Shown: positions 1-6,940 of the stretch, piece by piece | Numbering within the stretch: the first letter of the stretch is position 1 | Layout: each line of letters begins with the position of its first letter | Source of the DNA: Azoarcus sp. | GTDB taxonomy: Bacteria; Pseudomonadota; Gammaproteobacteria; Burkholderiales; Rhodocyclaceae | NCBI GenBank assembly: GCA_031285365.1 | Contig: JAITWP010000283.1 | Location: forward strand, 1-11,036 | Direction of reading: 5' to 3' | DNA: 11,036 nt | The notes under the pieces: model-generated | Databases searched by the model: none | What the model was told of the DNA's origin: nothing | Seen by the model: the letters and a program-made list of their open reading frames with translations, nothing else | Made by a program: the position numbers and the translations under genes

Positions 1-51
1 CTGGAAGCCCGCGTTGCGGCACTCGAAGCTGGCGCAAAGCCCTCTTCATGA
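1..51 (+). CDS. ubiK: C-terminal end of a UbiK (BMFP/YqiC) family protein, partial
   Basis: Only the last 16 codons are present, reading LEARVAALEAGAKPSS and then TGA at 49-51. The heptad-like leucine/alanine pattern (LEARVAALEA) is typical of the C-terminal coiled coil of UbiK/BMFP proteins, small accessory factors for aerobic ubiquinone biosynthesis that associate with membranes and the Ubi complex. In many betaproteobacteria this gene lies just upstream of yifB on the same strand, as here. The family call rests on this short tail plus the neighbour, so it is an inference; another coiled-coil protein is possible. Confidence 0.55.
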   Translation: MEARVAALEAGAKPSS

Positions 52-77
52 CATTTCGTTTATCTAAATAATTTTGT

Positions 78-83
78 CATAAT
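78..83 (+). promoter_or_regulatory. Possible -10 element of a yifB promoter
   Basis: The 67-bp gap between the ubiK-like stop and yifB is AT-rich and contains CATAAT at 78-83, five of six bases of the sigma-70 -10 consensus. The matching -35 position (55-60, TTCGTT) is poor, so this is a weak call. A GGAG Shine-Dalgarno at 109-112 lies six bases before the yifB ATG. Confidence 0.3.
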
Positions 84-118
84 CCGTCTCTATCCCATTT
101 GACTGGATGGAGACTTGA

Positions 119-1624
119 ATGTCACTCGCGCTCGTTCGTACCCGTGCACTCGATGGCCTTGCCGCCCCCGAGGTTACGGTTGAAGTCCACATCGCCTACG
201 GCATGCCGTCCTTCACCCTCGTCGGCCTGCCCGACACCGAAGTGCGCGAGGCGCGCGACCGGGTACGCGCCGCCCTGCTGATTTCCAAATTTGAATTTCC
301 GAAGCACCGCATCACCGTCAACCTTGCGCCAGCCGATCTACCCAAGGAAGGCGGACGGTTCGATCTGCCCATTGCGCTGGGCATCCTGGCCGCATCGAGG
401 CAAATCCCGGCCCGCGCACTCGAAGGACAGGAGTTTTGCGGAGAGCTGTCGCTCGATGGCAGTCTGCGCGGCATCCGCGGCGCACTGGCTGCCGCACTGG
501 CTGTCCGACGGGAGAAAAGGGCGCTGTTCCTGCCGCGCACGAACGCCGACGAGGCCACCCTGGCACGCGGAGTAACGATACACCCGGCGGATTCCCTGCT
601 GGCGATCTGCGCCCATCTCACCGGGCAGGCCATCATCGAGCCTCATACCGCTCCCGCTACGGCGGGCACAGGAGAAGTCGACGCACCCGATCTTGTCGAC
701 GTGCGCGGCCAGTTCCAGGCACGGCGCGCGCTGGAAGTCGCCGCCGCTGGTGCGCATTCACTGCTTTTCTATGGACCGCCGGGCACGGGCAAATCGATGC
801 TGGCCAGACGCCTACCGGGACTGTTGCCGCCGCTGGACGAAGACGAGGCACTGGAAAGCGCAGCGGTTTATTCGATCGTTGGAGGGTTCGATGCCAAGCG
901 CTGGCGTGTGCGCCCCTTCAGATCCCCGCATCACTCGGCCTCGGCGGCGGCGCTGATCGGCGGCGGAAGCATTCCAATGCCGGGCGAAATCTCGCTCGCG
1001 CACCACGGCATTCTCTTCCTGGACGAACTCCCCGAATTCAACCGCCGGGTGCTCGAATCCATGCGCGAACCCCTGGAGGCCGGTACGGTCTGTGTATCAC
1101 GCGCCCGGCAAAGAGCAGAATTTCCGGCGCGTTTTCAACTCGTGGCGGCAATGAACCCCTGCCCCTGCGGCTACACCGGCCATCCGGCGCGCGCTTGCAC
1201 CTGCACACCCACCCAGGTCGCCAACTACCACGCCAGGCTTTCCGGCCCGATGCTCGACCGCATCGACCTTGCCATCGAAGTGCCGCCTGTTCCCTACTCC
1301 GATCTGGCCGGACGCCCCGCAGGCGAATCGAGCGCCGACGTCCGAACCAGGGTAGTCAGGGCGCGCGAGCGCCAGATGTCCCGCCAGGGCGTCCCCAACG
1401 CCCGGCTCGAAGCCGGACAGATCGAAGAACTGTGTGCACCGGACGCAGCAGGCGCGGCACTCGCCGAAACCGCGATGCGCCGCCTCAATTTCTCGGCACG
1501 CGCCTACCATCGCGTACTCCGGGTCGCGCGCACACTGGCCGACCTGAGCGGCGATGAGCGCCCCGGCGCGGTACATATGGCCGAGGCCATCCAGTACCGG
1601 AGAGTGCCGGGGATGCCGAAGTGA
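119..1624 (+). CDS. yifB: YifB/ComM family Mg-chelatase-like AAA+ ATPase
   Basis: The 501-residue protein has the full length and domain order of the YifB/ComM family. An N-terminal Lon-protease-like (S5 fold) domain covers about residues 1-170. The AAA+ Mg-chelatase domain follows, with Walker A GPPGTGKS at 219-226, the family block PFRSPHHSAS, and Walker B ILFLDE with D302/E303. The cysteine-rich MNPCPCGY block starts at 345 and further cysteines follow (RACTCT). A C-terminal Mg-chelatase domain ends the protein. ComM in naturally competent bacteria is a hexameric helicase that drives branch migration during integration of transforming DNA; in other species the role is less clear. The ATG is chosen because GGAG lies six bases upstream. 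The gene appears intact and converges on the MazF-like gene, 31 bp away. Confidence 0.95.
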   Translation: MSLALVRTRALDGLAAPEVTVEVHIAYGMPSFTLVGLPDTEVREARDRVRAALLISKFEFPKHRITVNLAPADLPKEGGRFDLPIALGILAASRQIPARALEGQEFCGELSLDGSLRGIRGALAAALAVRREKRALFLPRTNADEATLARGVTIHPADSLLAICAHLTGQAIIEPHTAPATAGTGEVDAPDLVDVRGQFQARRALEVAAAGAHSLLFYGPPGTGKSMLARRLPGLLPPLDEDEALESAAVYSIVGGFDAKRWRVRPFRSPHHSASAAALIGGGSIPMPGEISLAHHGILFLDELPEFNRRVLESMREPLEAGTVCVSRARQRAEFPARFQLVAAMNPCPCGYTGHPARACTCTPTQVANYHARLSGPMLDRIDLAIEVPPVPYSDLAGRPAGESSADVRTRVVRARERQMSRQGVPNARLEAGQIEELCAPDAAGAALAETAMRRLNFSARAYHRVLRVARTLADLSGDERPGAVHMAEAIQYRRVPGMPK

Positions 1625-1655
1625 AGGCGTTTCAGCCGTCATCTGGCCGCTGGTG

Positions 1656-1976
1656 TCAAATAACGCCAACGACCAGCAGGAGCGCCCTGTCTATCGCTTT
1701 CATCCGCTCACCATCAAGGCGGCCAAACGGATCGCTGATTTTGGTGCGTGGTAGCGTCGAGAGCTTGTCCACCATGACTTGCGACAGTGTGCGCAGCCCA
1801 TTGGTCGGATTTGGCTCCACAGTGACGCGAAACGCGGCGTTGCGCAGATCGCTTGTCACCGGACACAGCACGACGCTCTCCAGGTCAGTCAGCAAGTTTG
1901 ATTGAACGATCAGGGCTGGCCGTGGTTTGCCATAGTCACCCTGTATTGAAACCGTCACGAGGTCACCTCGCTGCAT
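1656..1976 (-). CDS. MazF/PemK-like mRNA interferase toxin
   Basis: This 106-residue protein fits the PemK/MazF growth inhibitor family: sequence-specific endoribonucleases that cut mRNA and are neutralised by a partner antitoxin. It opens with the family's first strand (MQRGDLVTVSIQGDYG), then KPRPALIVQ carrying the conserved arginine, VVLCPVTSD, and VMVDKLSTLPRTKI, which matches the family's 'v.vD.i.tv...r' block. The ATG at 1976 is preferred because its first base pairs overlap the antitoxin stop as TGATG, indicating translational coupling; an in-frame TTG three codons upstream is less likely. A GGGAG lies just before the start. The gene forms an operon with the antitoxin upstream and is convergent with yifB. 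No truncation is visible. Confidence 0.88.
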   Translation of the reverse strand: MQRGDLVTVSIQGDYGKPRPALIVQSNLLTDLESVVLCPVTSDLRNAAFRVTVEPNPTNGLRTLSQVMVDKLSTLPRTKISDPFGRLDGERMKAIDRALLLVVGVI

Positions 1977-2191
1977 CACTCCCAACCCTCAACGTGAGAT
2001 GCAGCCTCTTCGGTGAAACGCAAAACATCAGCTTCTGCCGGGTCGCCCTTCAGGCTTTGGCACTGCGAGCGCACTTGCGCCGTGAACTCTGGCGAGCGTG
2101 TATCTGGCACCCAGAACTGGACAGGTCGCAGCCCAGCAGCGCGCATTCGCTCGCGGTGCCGCACTACCTTTGATTCGTGAATTGATGGCAT
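1976..2191 (-). CDS. MazE-like antitoxin (DUF3018-type)
   Basis: The 71-residue product begins MPSIHESKVVRHRERMRAAG and continues LRPVQFWVPDTRSPEF. This is the signature of the DUF3018 'antitoxin MazE family' proteins (KvrkHRerlRaqGLRPVQiWVPDtR), which precede PemK/MazF toxins. The rest is acidic (EADVLRFTEEAASHVEGWE), as expected for the region that wraps the toxin. The ATG at 2191 is chosen because GGAAGG lies four bases upstream and family homology begins there; the reading frame stays open further upstream, but nothing supports a longer protein. It overlaps the toxin start by TGATG. The N-terminal part probably binds the operon's own promoter. Confidence 0.82.
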   Translation of the reverse strand: MPSIHESKVVRHRERMRAAGLRPVQFWVPDTRSPEFTAQVRSQCQSLKGDPAEADVLRFTEEAASHVEGWE

Positions 2192-2222
2192 GGTACCTTC
2201 CATTGGGTGCATGTTATTTTTC

Positions 2223-2251
2223 ATGATACTGCACATGTAACCAGAACACAA
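2223..2251 (-). promoter_or_regulatory. Candidate sigma-70 promoter of the MazEF-like operon
   Basis: On the minus strand TATCAT (2223-2228, five of six -10 bases) lies 17 bp downstream of TTGTGT (2246-2251, a modest -35). The predicted start near 2216 leaves a leader of about 25 nt before the antitoxin ATG. The spacer holds the palindrome ACATGT (2234-2239) and the adjacent TCATGA palindrome (2221-2226) touches the -10, so one of these could be the autoregulatory operator. No binding site is known; this is inference. Confidence 0.45.
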
Positions 2252-2350
2252 CCCGGCACACAAGACTTTTTGGCAGCCATGAAGGCAGTCGAAATCGAAC
2301 CAGCCACCAGAGTGGCGCACGCCTGACATCCCTTGCCACAAACAACCGCC

Positions 2351-3982
2351 TCACTCCACCCCCAAACTGACAAGATATTCCTCATACGTGCCGCGATAAT
2401 CGACGATCCTGCCATCCAGCCCGATTTCGATGATGCGCGTGGCGAGCGAACTGACGAATTCTCGGTCGTGGGAGACGAAAATCAGCGTGCCGTCGTACTT
2501 TTCGAGCGCCGTATTCAGCGCCTCAATCGACTCCATGTCCAGGTGATTGGTCGGCTCATCCATCAGCATCACATTGGGCCGCGAGAGCATCAGCTTGCCG
2601 AACAGCATCCGCCCCTGCTCGCCGCCGGAGATGACCCGCACCGATTTTTTCACTTCGTCACCGGAGAACAGCAGCCGTCCCAACGTGCCGCGCAGCAGCG
2701 TTTCCACCTCCTCGCCCGTGGAAGCGGCCCCAATGCGCGCGTATTCGGCAATCCAGTCCGTCAGGCTCACATCCTGCTCGAACTCCGCCTCGTGATCCTG
2801 CGCAAAATAAGCGGGCTTCGCCTTCTCCGCCCATTTCACGCTGCCGCGTTGCGGCGCGAGTCCGCCCATTGCCTCGCCTGCCAGCAACTTGATGAGCGTA
2901 CTCTTGCCGACACCGTTTTCCCCGATGATCGCAACCTTCTCGCCCGCTTCGATGGCGATTGAAAAACGATCAATCACCGGGCGATCCGTCCCCGGATACG
3001 CAAAGCCGATCTTCTCGACCTCGCACGCCAGACGATGGAGTTTGTCGTCGTATTCGAAGCGAATCCACGGATACTGGCGCGAAGAGGGTTTCACGTCCTC
3101 GGGTTTCAGCTTCTCGATCAGCTTGAGTCGGCTCGTGGCCTGTTTCGCCTTCGACTTGTTGGCCGAGAAACGGCGCACGAACTCCTGCAAACCCGAGATC
3201 TTCTCCTTCGCGCGGGCATTGGCCGCCGATTGACGCTGCCGCGCCAGCGAAGAGGCTTCCATGTAATCGTCGTAGTTACCCGGATAAACCGTAATCGTCC
3301 CGTAATCGAGATCGGCCATATGAGTGCAGACCTGATTCAGAAAATGCCGGTCGTGCGAAATGATGACCATCGTGGAATCGCGCTCGTTCAGCACATCTTC
3401 CAGCCAGCGAATCGTATTGATGTCCAGATTGTTCGTCGGCTCGTCCAGCAGCAGGATATCCGGATTGGCGAACAACGCCTGACACAGCAGCACCCGCAAC
3501 TTCCAGCCCGGCGCAACGTTTCGCATCGGCCCGTCGTGCAGGGCCGTGTCGATCCCCACGCCGTGCAGCAGTTCGCCCGCGCGCGCCTCCGCCGTATAGC
3601 CGTCGTACTCCCCAAAGCGGGCTTCCAGTTCGGAAGCGTGCAGATAATCTTCCTCGGTCGCTTCCGGATTCTCGTAAATTGCGTTCTTCTCCGAGAGGCA
3701 GGCCCACATCTCTTCGTGGCCCATCATCACCACATCCAGCACCCGCATGTCCTCATAGGCGAACTGGTTCTGGCGCAGATAGGCCATGCGCTCCATCGGC
3801 TCCTTGCTCACATTGCCCGCGCTCGACTCCTGGATACCGCACAGGATTTTCATGAACGTCGACTTCCCTGCCCCGTTCGCCCCGATGAGGCCATAACGGT
3901 TGCCCTCGCCGAACTTGACGGAAACATTTTCAAACAGGGGCTTTGCCCCGAACTGCATGGTGATATTGGCGACGACGAGCAC
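2351..3982 (-). CDS. ybiT: YbiT-like ABC-F family ATPase
   Basis: The protein has two ABC cassettes in one chain and no membrane segments, the ABC-F plan. As recalled, it matches E. coli YbiT closely from its first residues (LVVANITMQFGAKPLFEN) to its end. Cassette 1 has Walker A GANGAGKS (34-41) and DEPTNNLD with catalytic E181. Cassette 2 has GENGVGKS (K360), signature SGGEQ and DEPTNHLD with E476. The basic interdomain linker contains FVRRFSANKSKAKQATSR, the region that contacts P-site tRNA in ABC-F factors. These proteins act on ribosomes; YbiT's exact role is not settled. The start is taken as GTG at 3982, giving 543 residues, because homology begins there. The frame stays open 350 more codons upstream, but that stretch is the antisense of the divergent dehydrogenase gene. 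Confidence 0.93.
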   Translation of the reverse strand: MLVVANITMQFGAKPLFENVSVKFGEGNRYGLIGANGAGKSTFMKILCGIQESSAGNVSKEPMERMAYLRQNQFAYEDMRVLDVVMMGHEEMWACLSEKNAIYENPEATEEDYLHASELEARFGEYDGYTAEARAGELLHGVGIDTALHDGPMRNVAPGWKLRVLLCQALFANPDILLLDEPTNNLDINTIRWLEDVLNERDSTMVIISHDRHFLNQVCTHMADLDYGTITVYPGNYDDYMEASSLARQRQSAANARAKEKISGLQEFVRRFSANKSKAKQATSRLKLIEKLKPEDVKPSSRQYPWIRFEYDDKLHRLACEVEKIGFAYPGTDRPVIDRFSIAIEAGEKVAIIGENGVGKSTLIKLLAGEAMGGLAPQRGSVKWAEKAKPAYFAQDHEAEFEQDVSLTDWIAEYARIGAASTGEEVETLLRGTLGRLLFSGDEVKKSVRVISGGEQGRMLFGKLMLSRPNVMLMDEPTNHLDMESIEALNTALEKYDGTLIFVSHDREFVSSLATRIIEIGLDGRIVDYRGTYEEYLVSLGVE

Positions 3983-4082
3983 TGGAAAACCTGTGAAATG
4001 AAATGAAGTAAACCAGTAATTGTCGCATACTGCCCCCTTTCCAGCCGCAGCATCGGACGCGCTCCGCGCTGGAAATCCCCAT

Positions 4083-4088
4083 GAGGAG
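4083..4088 (+). promoter_or_regulatory. Ribosome binding site of the dehydrogenase gene
   Basis: GAGGAG lies five bases before the ATG at 4094 and fixes this start. The 111-bp divergent gap to ybiT must hold promoters for both genes, but I see no convincing -35/-10 pair in either direction. Confidence 0.7.
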
Positions 4089-4093
4089 CCGAC

Positions 4094-4852
4094 ATGAACA
4101 AGACCGTCTTCATTACCGGCGCAACATCCGGCTTCGGACGCGCTTCCGCGCGCCGTTTTGCCGCCGACGGATGGGCACTGGCATTGACCGGACGTCGCAT
4201 CGAACGTCTGCAAGCCTTGCAGGAAGAACTCGCCCCGCTTGCGCCGGTCCATATCGCCACGCTCGACGTACGCGATGCCAAAGCAGTCAAGGCCGTGGCA
4301 GAAGCCCTGCCCGAAGCGTTCCGCACCCTGCGCGTCCTGGTCAACAACGCCGGGTTGGCCCTGGCGCAGCAACCGGCGCAGGCGGTGGCGCTCGAAGACT
4401 GGCACACCATGATCGACACCAACGTCACCGGGCTGGTCAACGTCACGCACGCCCTGCTGCCCGCGCTGCTTGCCACCGGGCGCGGAGCCAGCATCATCAA
4501 CATCGGCTCGGTTGCCGGACAATGGCCCTATCCCGGCGGCCATGTCTATGGCGCGAGCAAGGCTTTCGTCAAGCAGTTCAGCCACAACCTGCGCTGCGAC
4601 CTGCTCGGCACCGGCGTGCGCGTCACCGACATCGCCCCCGGCATGGCCGAGACCGAATTCATGCTCGTACGCTCGAAAGGCGACCAAGCCGCCTCGGATC
4701 GCCTTTATCGCGGAACCGAACCACTGACCGCAGAAGACATCGCCGAGCAGATTTTCTACGTCGCCACCCTGCCCGATCACATCAACATCAACCGACTGGA
4801 AGTCATGCCCACAAGGCAGGCATGGTCGGCGTTTGCGGTGGATCGGGATTGA
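4094..4852 (+). CDS. ydfG: YdfG-type short-chain dehydrogenase/reductase
   Basis: A 252-residue classical SDR with the NADP-binding TGATSGFG loop at 8-15, the NNAG motif, and the catalytic Ser139, Tyr152 and Lys156 (YxxxK). The recalled E. coli YdfG sequence is similar along its whole length, including the blocks RRFAADG, TGRRIERLQ, LVNNAGLALA, WPYPGG and DHININRLEVMP. YdfG reduces malonic semialdehyde to 3-hydroxypropionate and oxidises L-allo-threonine and L-serine at the 3-hydroxyl, using NADP(H), in the cytosol. The arginine pair in TGRR fits NADP rather than NAD preference. It stands alone, divergent from ybiT. Its stop codon directly abuts the broken hsdM fragment on the other strand. 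The exact substrate cannot be read from sequence. Confidence 0.88.
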   Translation: MNKTVFITGATSGFGRASARRFAADGWALALTGRRIERLQALQEELAPLAPVHIATLDVRDAKAVKAVAEALPEAFRTLRVLVNNAGLALAQQPAQAVALEDWHTMIDTNVTGLVNVTHALLPALLATGRGASIINIGSVAGQWPYPGGHVYGASKAFVKQFSHNLRCDLLGTGVRVTDIAPGMAETEFMLVRSKGDQAASDRLYRGTEPLTAEDIAEQIFYVATLPDHININRLEVMPTRQAWSAFAVDRD

Positions 4853-5013
4853 GGGGGAGTCCTGTCCCAGTTCTTTTTTTTTGCGGCGATCTCGTAGTTG
4901 TTGGACAGGTAGCGCAGGAACGGCCAGAAGCCGTCCGCGTTCATGGCACCACGCAGTTGGTCGGCAATGTTTCAGAGAGTTTTTCCGAGTTTCTGCTTTT
5001 CGGGCTCGGTTAT
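4853..5013 (-). pseudogene. hsdM: Decayed N-terminal fragment of a type I restriction methylase (hsdM)
   Basis: Minus-strand translation from 5013 reads ITEPEKQKLGKTL, a stop (TGA, 4972-4974), then NIADQLRGAMNADGFWPFLR and YLSNNYEIAAKKK. This matches the usual start of type I HsdM subunits, which methylate host adenines (family pattern: LGKTLWNIADQLRGAMNADDF, then a short helix, then FLRYLSDNYE..AKKELG.D.P). Four lesions are visible: ATA where the ATG should be; TGA for the conserved Trp; an apparent in-frame loss of about six residues after NAD; and a shift at a nine-A run (T-run at 4874-4882), after which KELGQDSP continues in another frame. The rest of the gene is missing and the fragment ends at the dehydrogenase stop. 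Its start overlaps the Fic stop codon, as in an operon. It cannot encode a functional methylase. Confidence 0.8.
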
Positions 5014-6005
5014 GACGTACCTGCTTTCTCAATCACTTCCCAATACCCGCCTTTGTCCGGGCCGATGCGCTGCAGACGTCCGGTTTCGCGCAGACCGCGC
5101 ACTGCGCGCTTAATGGCACTTTCGGATTTGCCGAGTTTTGCGGCAATCTGCGGAAAGCTCATATCCGGTTGTTTGCGCAGCAGACCCAAGATGGCATCCG
5201 CAGTTTTCAGGGGCGTTTTCAGGGGCGTTTTCAGGGGCGTTTTTGTCGCCTTGACTACCGTATCACGGATACAGCCAAGCATGAACAAGATAAATGGCGC
5301 GCTGTTCGTGGCTCGGGTACTTTCCTGCAATGCTTTGTAGTACCCGGCCTGATGCTGGTGGACGAGGCTTTCCACTGGCAACCACGCAAAAGCCGGATTC
5401 CAGTGCGAAAGCAGCAGGCTTTGCCACAGCCGCCCCATGCGTCCGTTACCGTCGCTGAAAGGATGAATAAACTCGAATTCGTAATGGAACACGGAACTGG
5501 CAATCAGTGGATGTTCCTTCGTTTCACTCAGCCAGCCAAACAACTCTGCCATCAGCCGCGGCACTTGTCGGGCCGGTGGCGCCATATGGATGACCGCATC
5601 ACCCGTCATCACGCCCACGCCGCCGTCACGATAGTTGCCGGGATGATCGAGCAGGCCAAGCATCATCACCCGGTGCGCCGCGAGCAGATCGTTTTCGCGC
5701 AGGCCGTTCCATTCAGGCAGCCTGTCATAAGCGGCAAGCGCATTACGCGCTTCCTGCAATTCGCGCGGCGGGGCCAGCACGGTTTTGCCGTCCAGAATCG
5801 CGGTGATCTGCGCTTCAGTCAGCGTATTACCCTCAATGGCCAGCGAACCGGTGATGGTGCGAATGCAGTTGATGCGGCGCAGGCGCAGGTCGCGCTGGAA
5901 ACCAGGGTCGGTGCTGAGACGACCGACTCGTTCGGCAATGTCCGCCACCAGCGAGACGATTTCGCTGGTGAGGGTAAAGGGCGGCTGGTAGCGGGACTTG
6001 GACAT
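5010..6005 (-). CDS. Fic family AMP-transferase with C-terminal winged helix
   Basis: The 331-residue protein carries the complete Fic motif HPFSDGNGRMGR at 181-192 (catalytic His181), so it is probably an active transferase that moves AMP from ATP to a hydroxyl of a target protein. An N-terminal inhibitory motif S-x-x-x-E-G (S54, E58, G59) is present in cis, typical of self-inhibited class II Fic proteins whose glutamate blocks productive ATP binding. A KTPL tandem-repeat linker (about 255-268) leads to a C-terminal winged-helix domain (MSFPQIAAKLGKSESAIKRA and on), which may bind DNA. The ATG at 6005 has only a weak Shine-Dalgarno. The gene is followed with overlap by the hsdM remnant. Such Fic genes are often found inside type I restriction loci; the target protein is unknown. 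Confidence 0.9.
   Translation of the reverse strand: MSKSRYQPPFTLTSEIVSLVADIAERVGRLSTDPGFQRDLRLRRINCIRTITGSLAIEGNTLTEAQITAILDGKTVLAPPRELQEARNALAAYDRLPEWNGLRENDLLAAHRVMMLGLLDHPGNYRDGGVGVMTGDAVIHMAPPARQVPRLMAELFGWLSETKEHPLIASSVFHYEFEFIHPFSDGNGRMGRLWQSLLLSHWNPAFAWLPVESLVHQHQAGYYKALQESTRATNSAPFILFMLGCIRDTVVKATKTPLKTPLKTPLKTADAILGLLRKQPDMSFPQIAAKLGKSESAIKRAVRGLRETGRLQRIGPDKGGYWEVIEKAGTS
5204..5239 (-). repeat. Three 12-bp tandem repeats in the Fic linker
   Basis: The unit TTTTCAGGGGCG (plus strand) is repeated three times without change, followed by a partial fourth. It encodes K-T-P-L in the Fic gene, joining the Fic core to the winged-helix domain. Similar TPxK-rich repeats occur at this place in related Fic proteins, so the linker is expected, but identical DNA units favour slippage and in-frame length changes. 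Confidence 0.9.
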
Positions 6006-6200
6006 GAGTCATTAGCTGGCGGTTTGGACCGAATTAACGGGTGAGTATCACAGTCTGATTCCGCAACGATCCAGAGGTTGAGCACACTATCAGCCAGTGC
6101 ATGTGTTGCCGTGCGTTTCATTATGTGTCTTTTGCCGGTACCCGTCAAAACACGTCACAAGGATACAAATCCATGACAGTATCTCGATGTGGCAATATTT

Positions 6201-6228
6201 GCGACAAATACATCATTTAATGCGACAA
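6201..6228 (+). promoter_or_regulatory. Candidate operator/promoter of the ParDE-like operon
   Basis: The octamer TGCGACAA occurs twice, at 6200-6207 and 6221-6228, exactly 21 bp (two helical turns) apart. Between them lies TTTAAT (6216-6221), a possible -10. Ribbon-helix-helix antitoxins usually bind short repeated sites in their own promoters, so this is a plausible ParD operator. No good -35 is seen, so the promoter itself is uncertain. The rest of the 254-bp gap between fic and parD shows no gene I can support. Confidence 0.4.
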
Positions 6229-6259
6229 TGGCGCATCAAAGACTCCTTGTGAGACTCCC

Positions 6260-6526
6260 ATGTCCGAACGCATCAATGCCCGCCTGCCCCAACCTTTGGC
6301 CGAATTCGTCAGCCGCATGGTCGGCGAGACGGGGCTCTACGAAACTCCCAGCGAATACGTGCGCGATCTGATCCGCCGCGATCTGGAACGGCGCGAGGGA
6401 GAACTGGTGCGAGAGGCAATTCTTACTGGTTATCGTGACTTGGCTGCGGGCCGTGTGTTCGAGTCAAGCGGCGACTTCAAGGCCGATATGGAGATACTCG
6501 AACGCAAGGAAGCCAATGGTTGGTGA
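6260..6526 (+). CDS. ParD-like ribbon-helix-helix antitoxin
   Basis: The 88-residue product opens with a ribbon-helix-helix domain: the strand SERINARLPQPLAEFV, then a helix and SEYVRDLIRRDLERRE, the hallmark of ParD/CopG-type antitoxins. The remaining 40 residues (AILTGYRDLAAGRVFESSGD and on) form the flexible toxin-binding tail. ParD dimers bind the operon promoter and neutralise ParE. The ATG at 6260 has only a poor Shine-Dalgarno (GAGA). The gene overlaps the toxin by 11 bp, so translation is probably coupled. It looks intact. Confidence 0.85.
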   Translation: MSERINARLPQPLAEFVSRMVGETGLYETPSEYVRDLIRRDLERREGELVREAILTGYRDLAAGRVFESSGDFKADMEILERKEANGW

Positions 6527-6884
6527 TGAGCGCGCAACTCCCGTAGCGTTCTTCCTGACCCGCAAAGCGGCTATCGATCTACGCAACATTCACGCGCGAT
6601 CCTGCCGCGAATGGGGTGAAGCGACCGCCGACTGCTACCTTGCCGACCTGTACGCCAGCATGCGTCAGGCGACAATTCATCCGGAAGGGGGGCGTTTGCG
6701 CCAACATCGCTCCTCGCCCTTTCTGATGATCCCCGCAAGGCAGCACTTCGTAATCTACGACATCGTCCCAGAAGGCATCGCTGTGCTGACGATCCAGCAT
6801 CAGATGCGAGACATCGAATCGCTGATTACCGAGTTGACTCCGGCATTTCATGCTGAGATCGAACGGTTGAAGCGGAAAATCTGA
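6516..6884 (+). CDS. ParE-like toxin of the RelE/ParE superfamily
   Basis: A 122-residue protein of ParE type: FFLTRKAAIDLRNIHARSCR, then EWGEATADCYLADL, a GGRLRQHRSSPFLMIPARQH basic segment, and the closing strand FVIYDIVPEGIAVLTIQHQM. ParE toxins block DNA gyrase, while relatives of the same fold (RelE) cleave mRNA; the WGxxxA..Y pattern favours ParE. The start at 6516 is chosen because AAGGA lies five bases upstream and the family fold begins soon after; the frame is open further left inside the antitoxin gene but without supporting homology. It forms an operon with the antitoxin (11-bp overlap) and ends 56 bp before cas3 on the same strand, so transcription may read into cas3. Confidence 0.85.
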   Translation: MVGDERATPVAFFLTRKAAIDLRNIHARSCREWGEATADCYLADLYASMRQATIHPEGGRLRQHRSSPFLMIPARQHFVIYDIVPEGIAVLTIQHQMRDIESLITELTPAFHAEIERLKRKI

Positions 6885-6928
6885 TCGAGTTGTCCTATCC
6901 GAGTCGTTCTATATCTGCTTCCTTTCCG

Positions 6929-6934
6929 AAGGAG
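6929..6934 (+). promoter_or_regulatory. Ribosome binding site of cas3
   Basis: AAGGAG ends six bases before the ATG at 6941 and only three before the ATG at 6938. The spacing favours 6941 as the start. No convincing promoter is visible in the 56-bp gap after the ParE-like gene. Confidence 0.6.
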
Positions 6935-6940
6935 AACATG

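Noticed and set aside
436..1557. 373-codon plus-strand frame inside yifB
   Set aside because: It overlaps yifB in another frame and has an Arg-rich composition typical of shadow frames with no recognisable domain.
2192..2350. An IS or gene fragment between the MazE-like gene and ybiT
   Set aside because: No inverted ends or recognisable coding remnants were found; only the candidate promoter is supported.
3035..4006. 323-codon plus-strand frame opposite ybiT
   Set aside because: Antisense shadow of ybiT; no ribosome site or family motif.
3983..5032. A 350-codon open extension upstream of ybiT on the minus strand
   Set aside because: It is antisense to the well-supported dehydrogenase gene, has no ABC-F or other family features, and YbiT homology begins exactly at the GTG at 3982. 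Long antisense frames are common in GC-rich coding DNA.
5819..6148. 109-codon minus-strand frame before fic
   Set aside because: It runs into the fic coding sequence in another frame; the part in the gap has no clear ribosome site or recognisable domain.
6903..6915. A second self-target upstream of cas3 (GTTCTATA shared with the 9317 site)
   Set aside because: The shared bases are largely those of the target that differ from the spacer; only GTTCT matches the spacer and there is no seed match or PAM in register.
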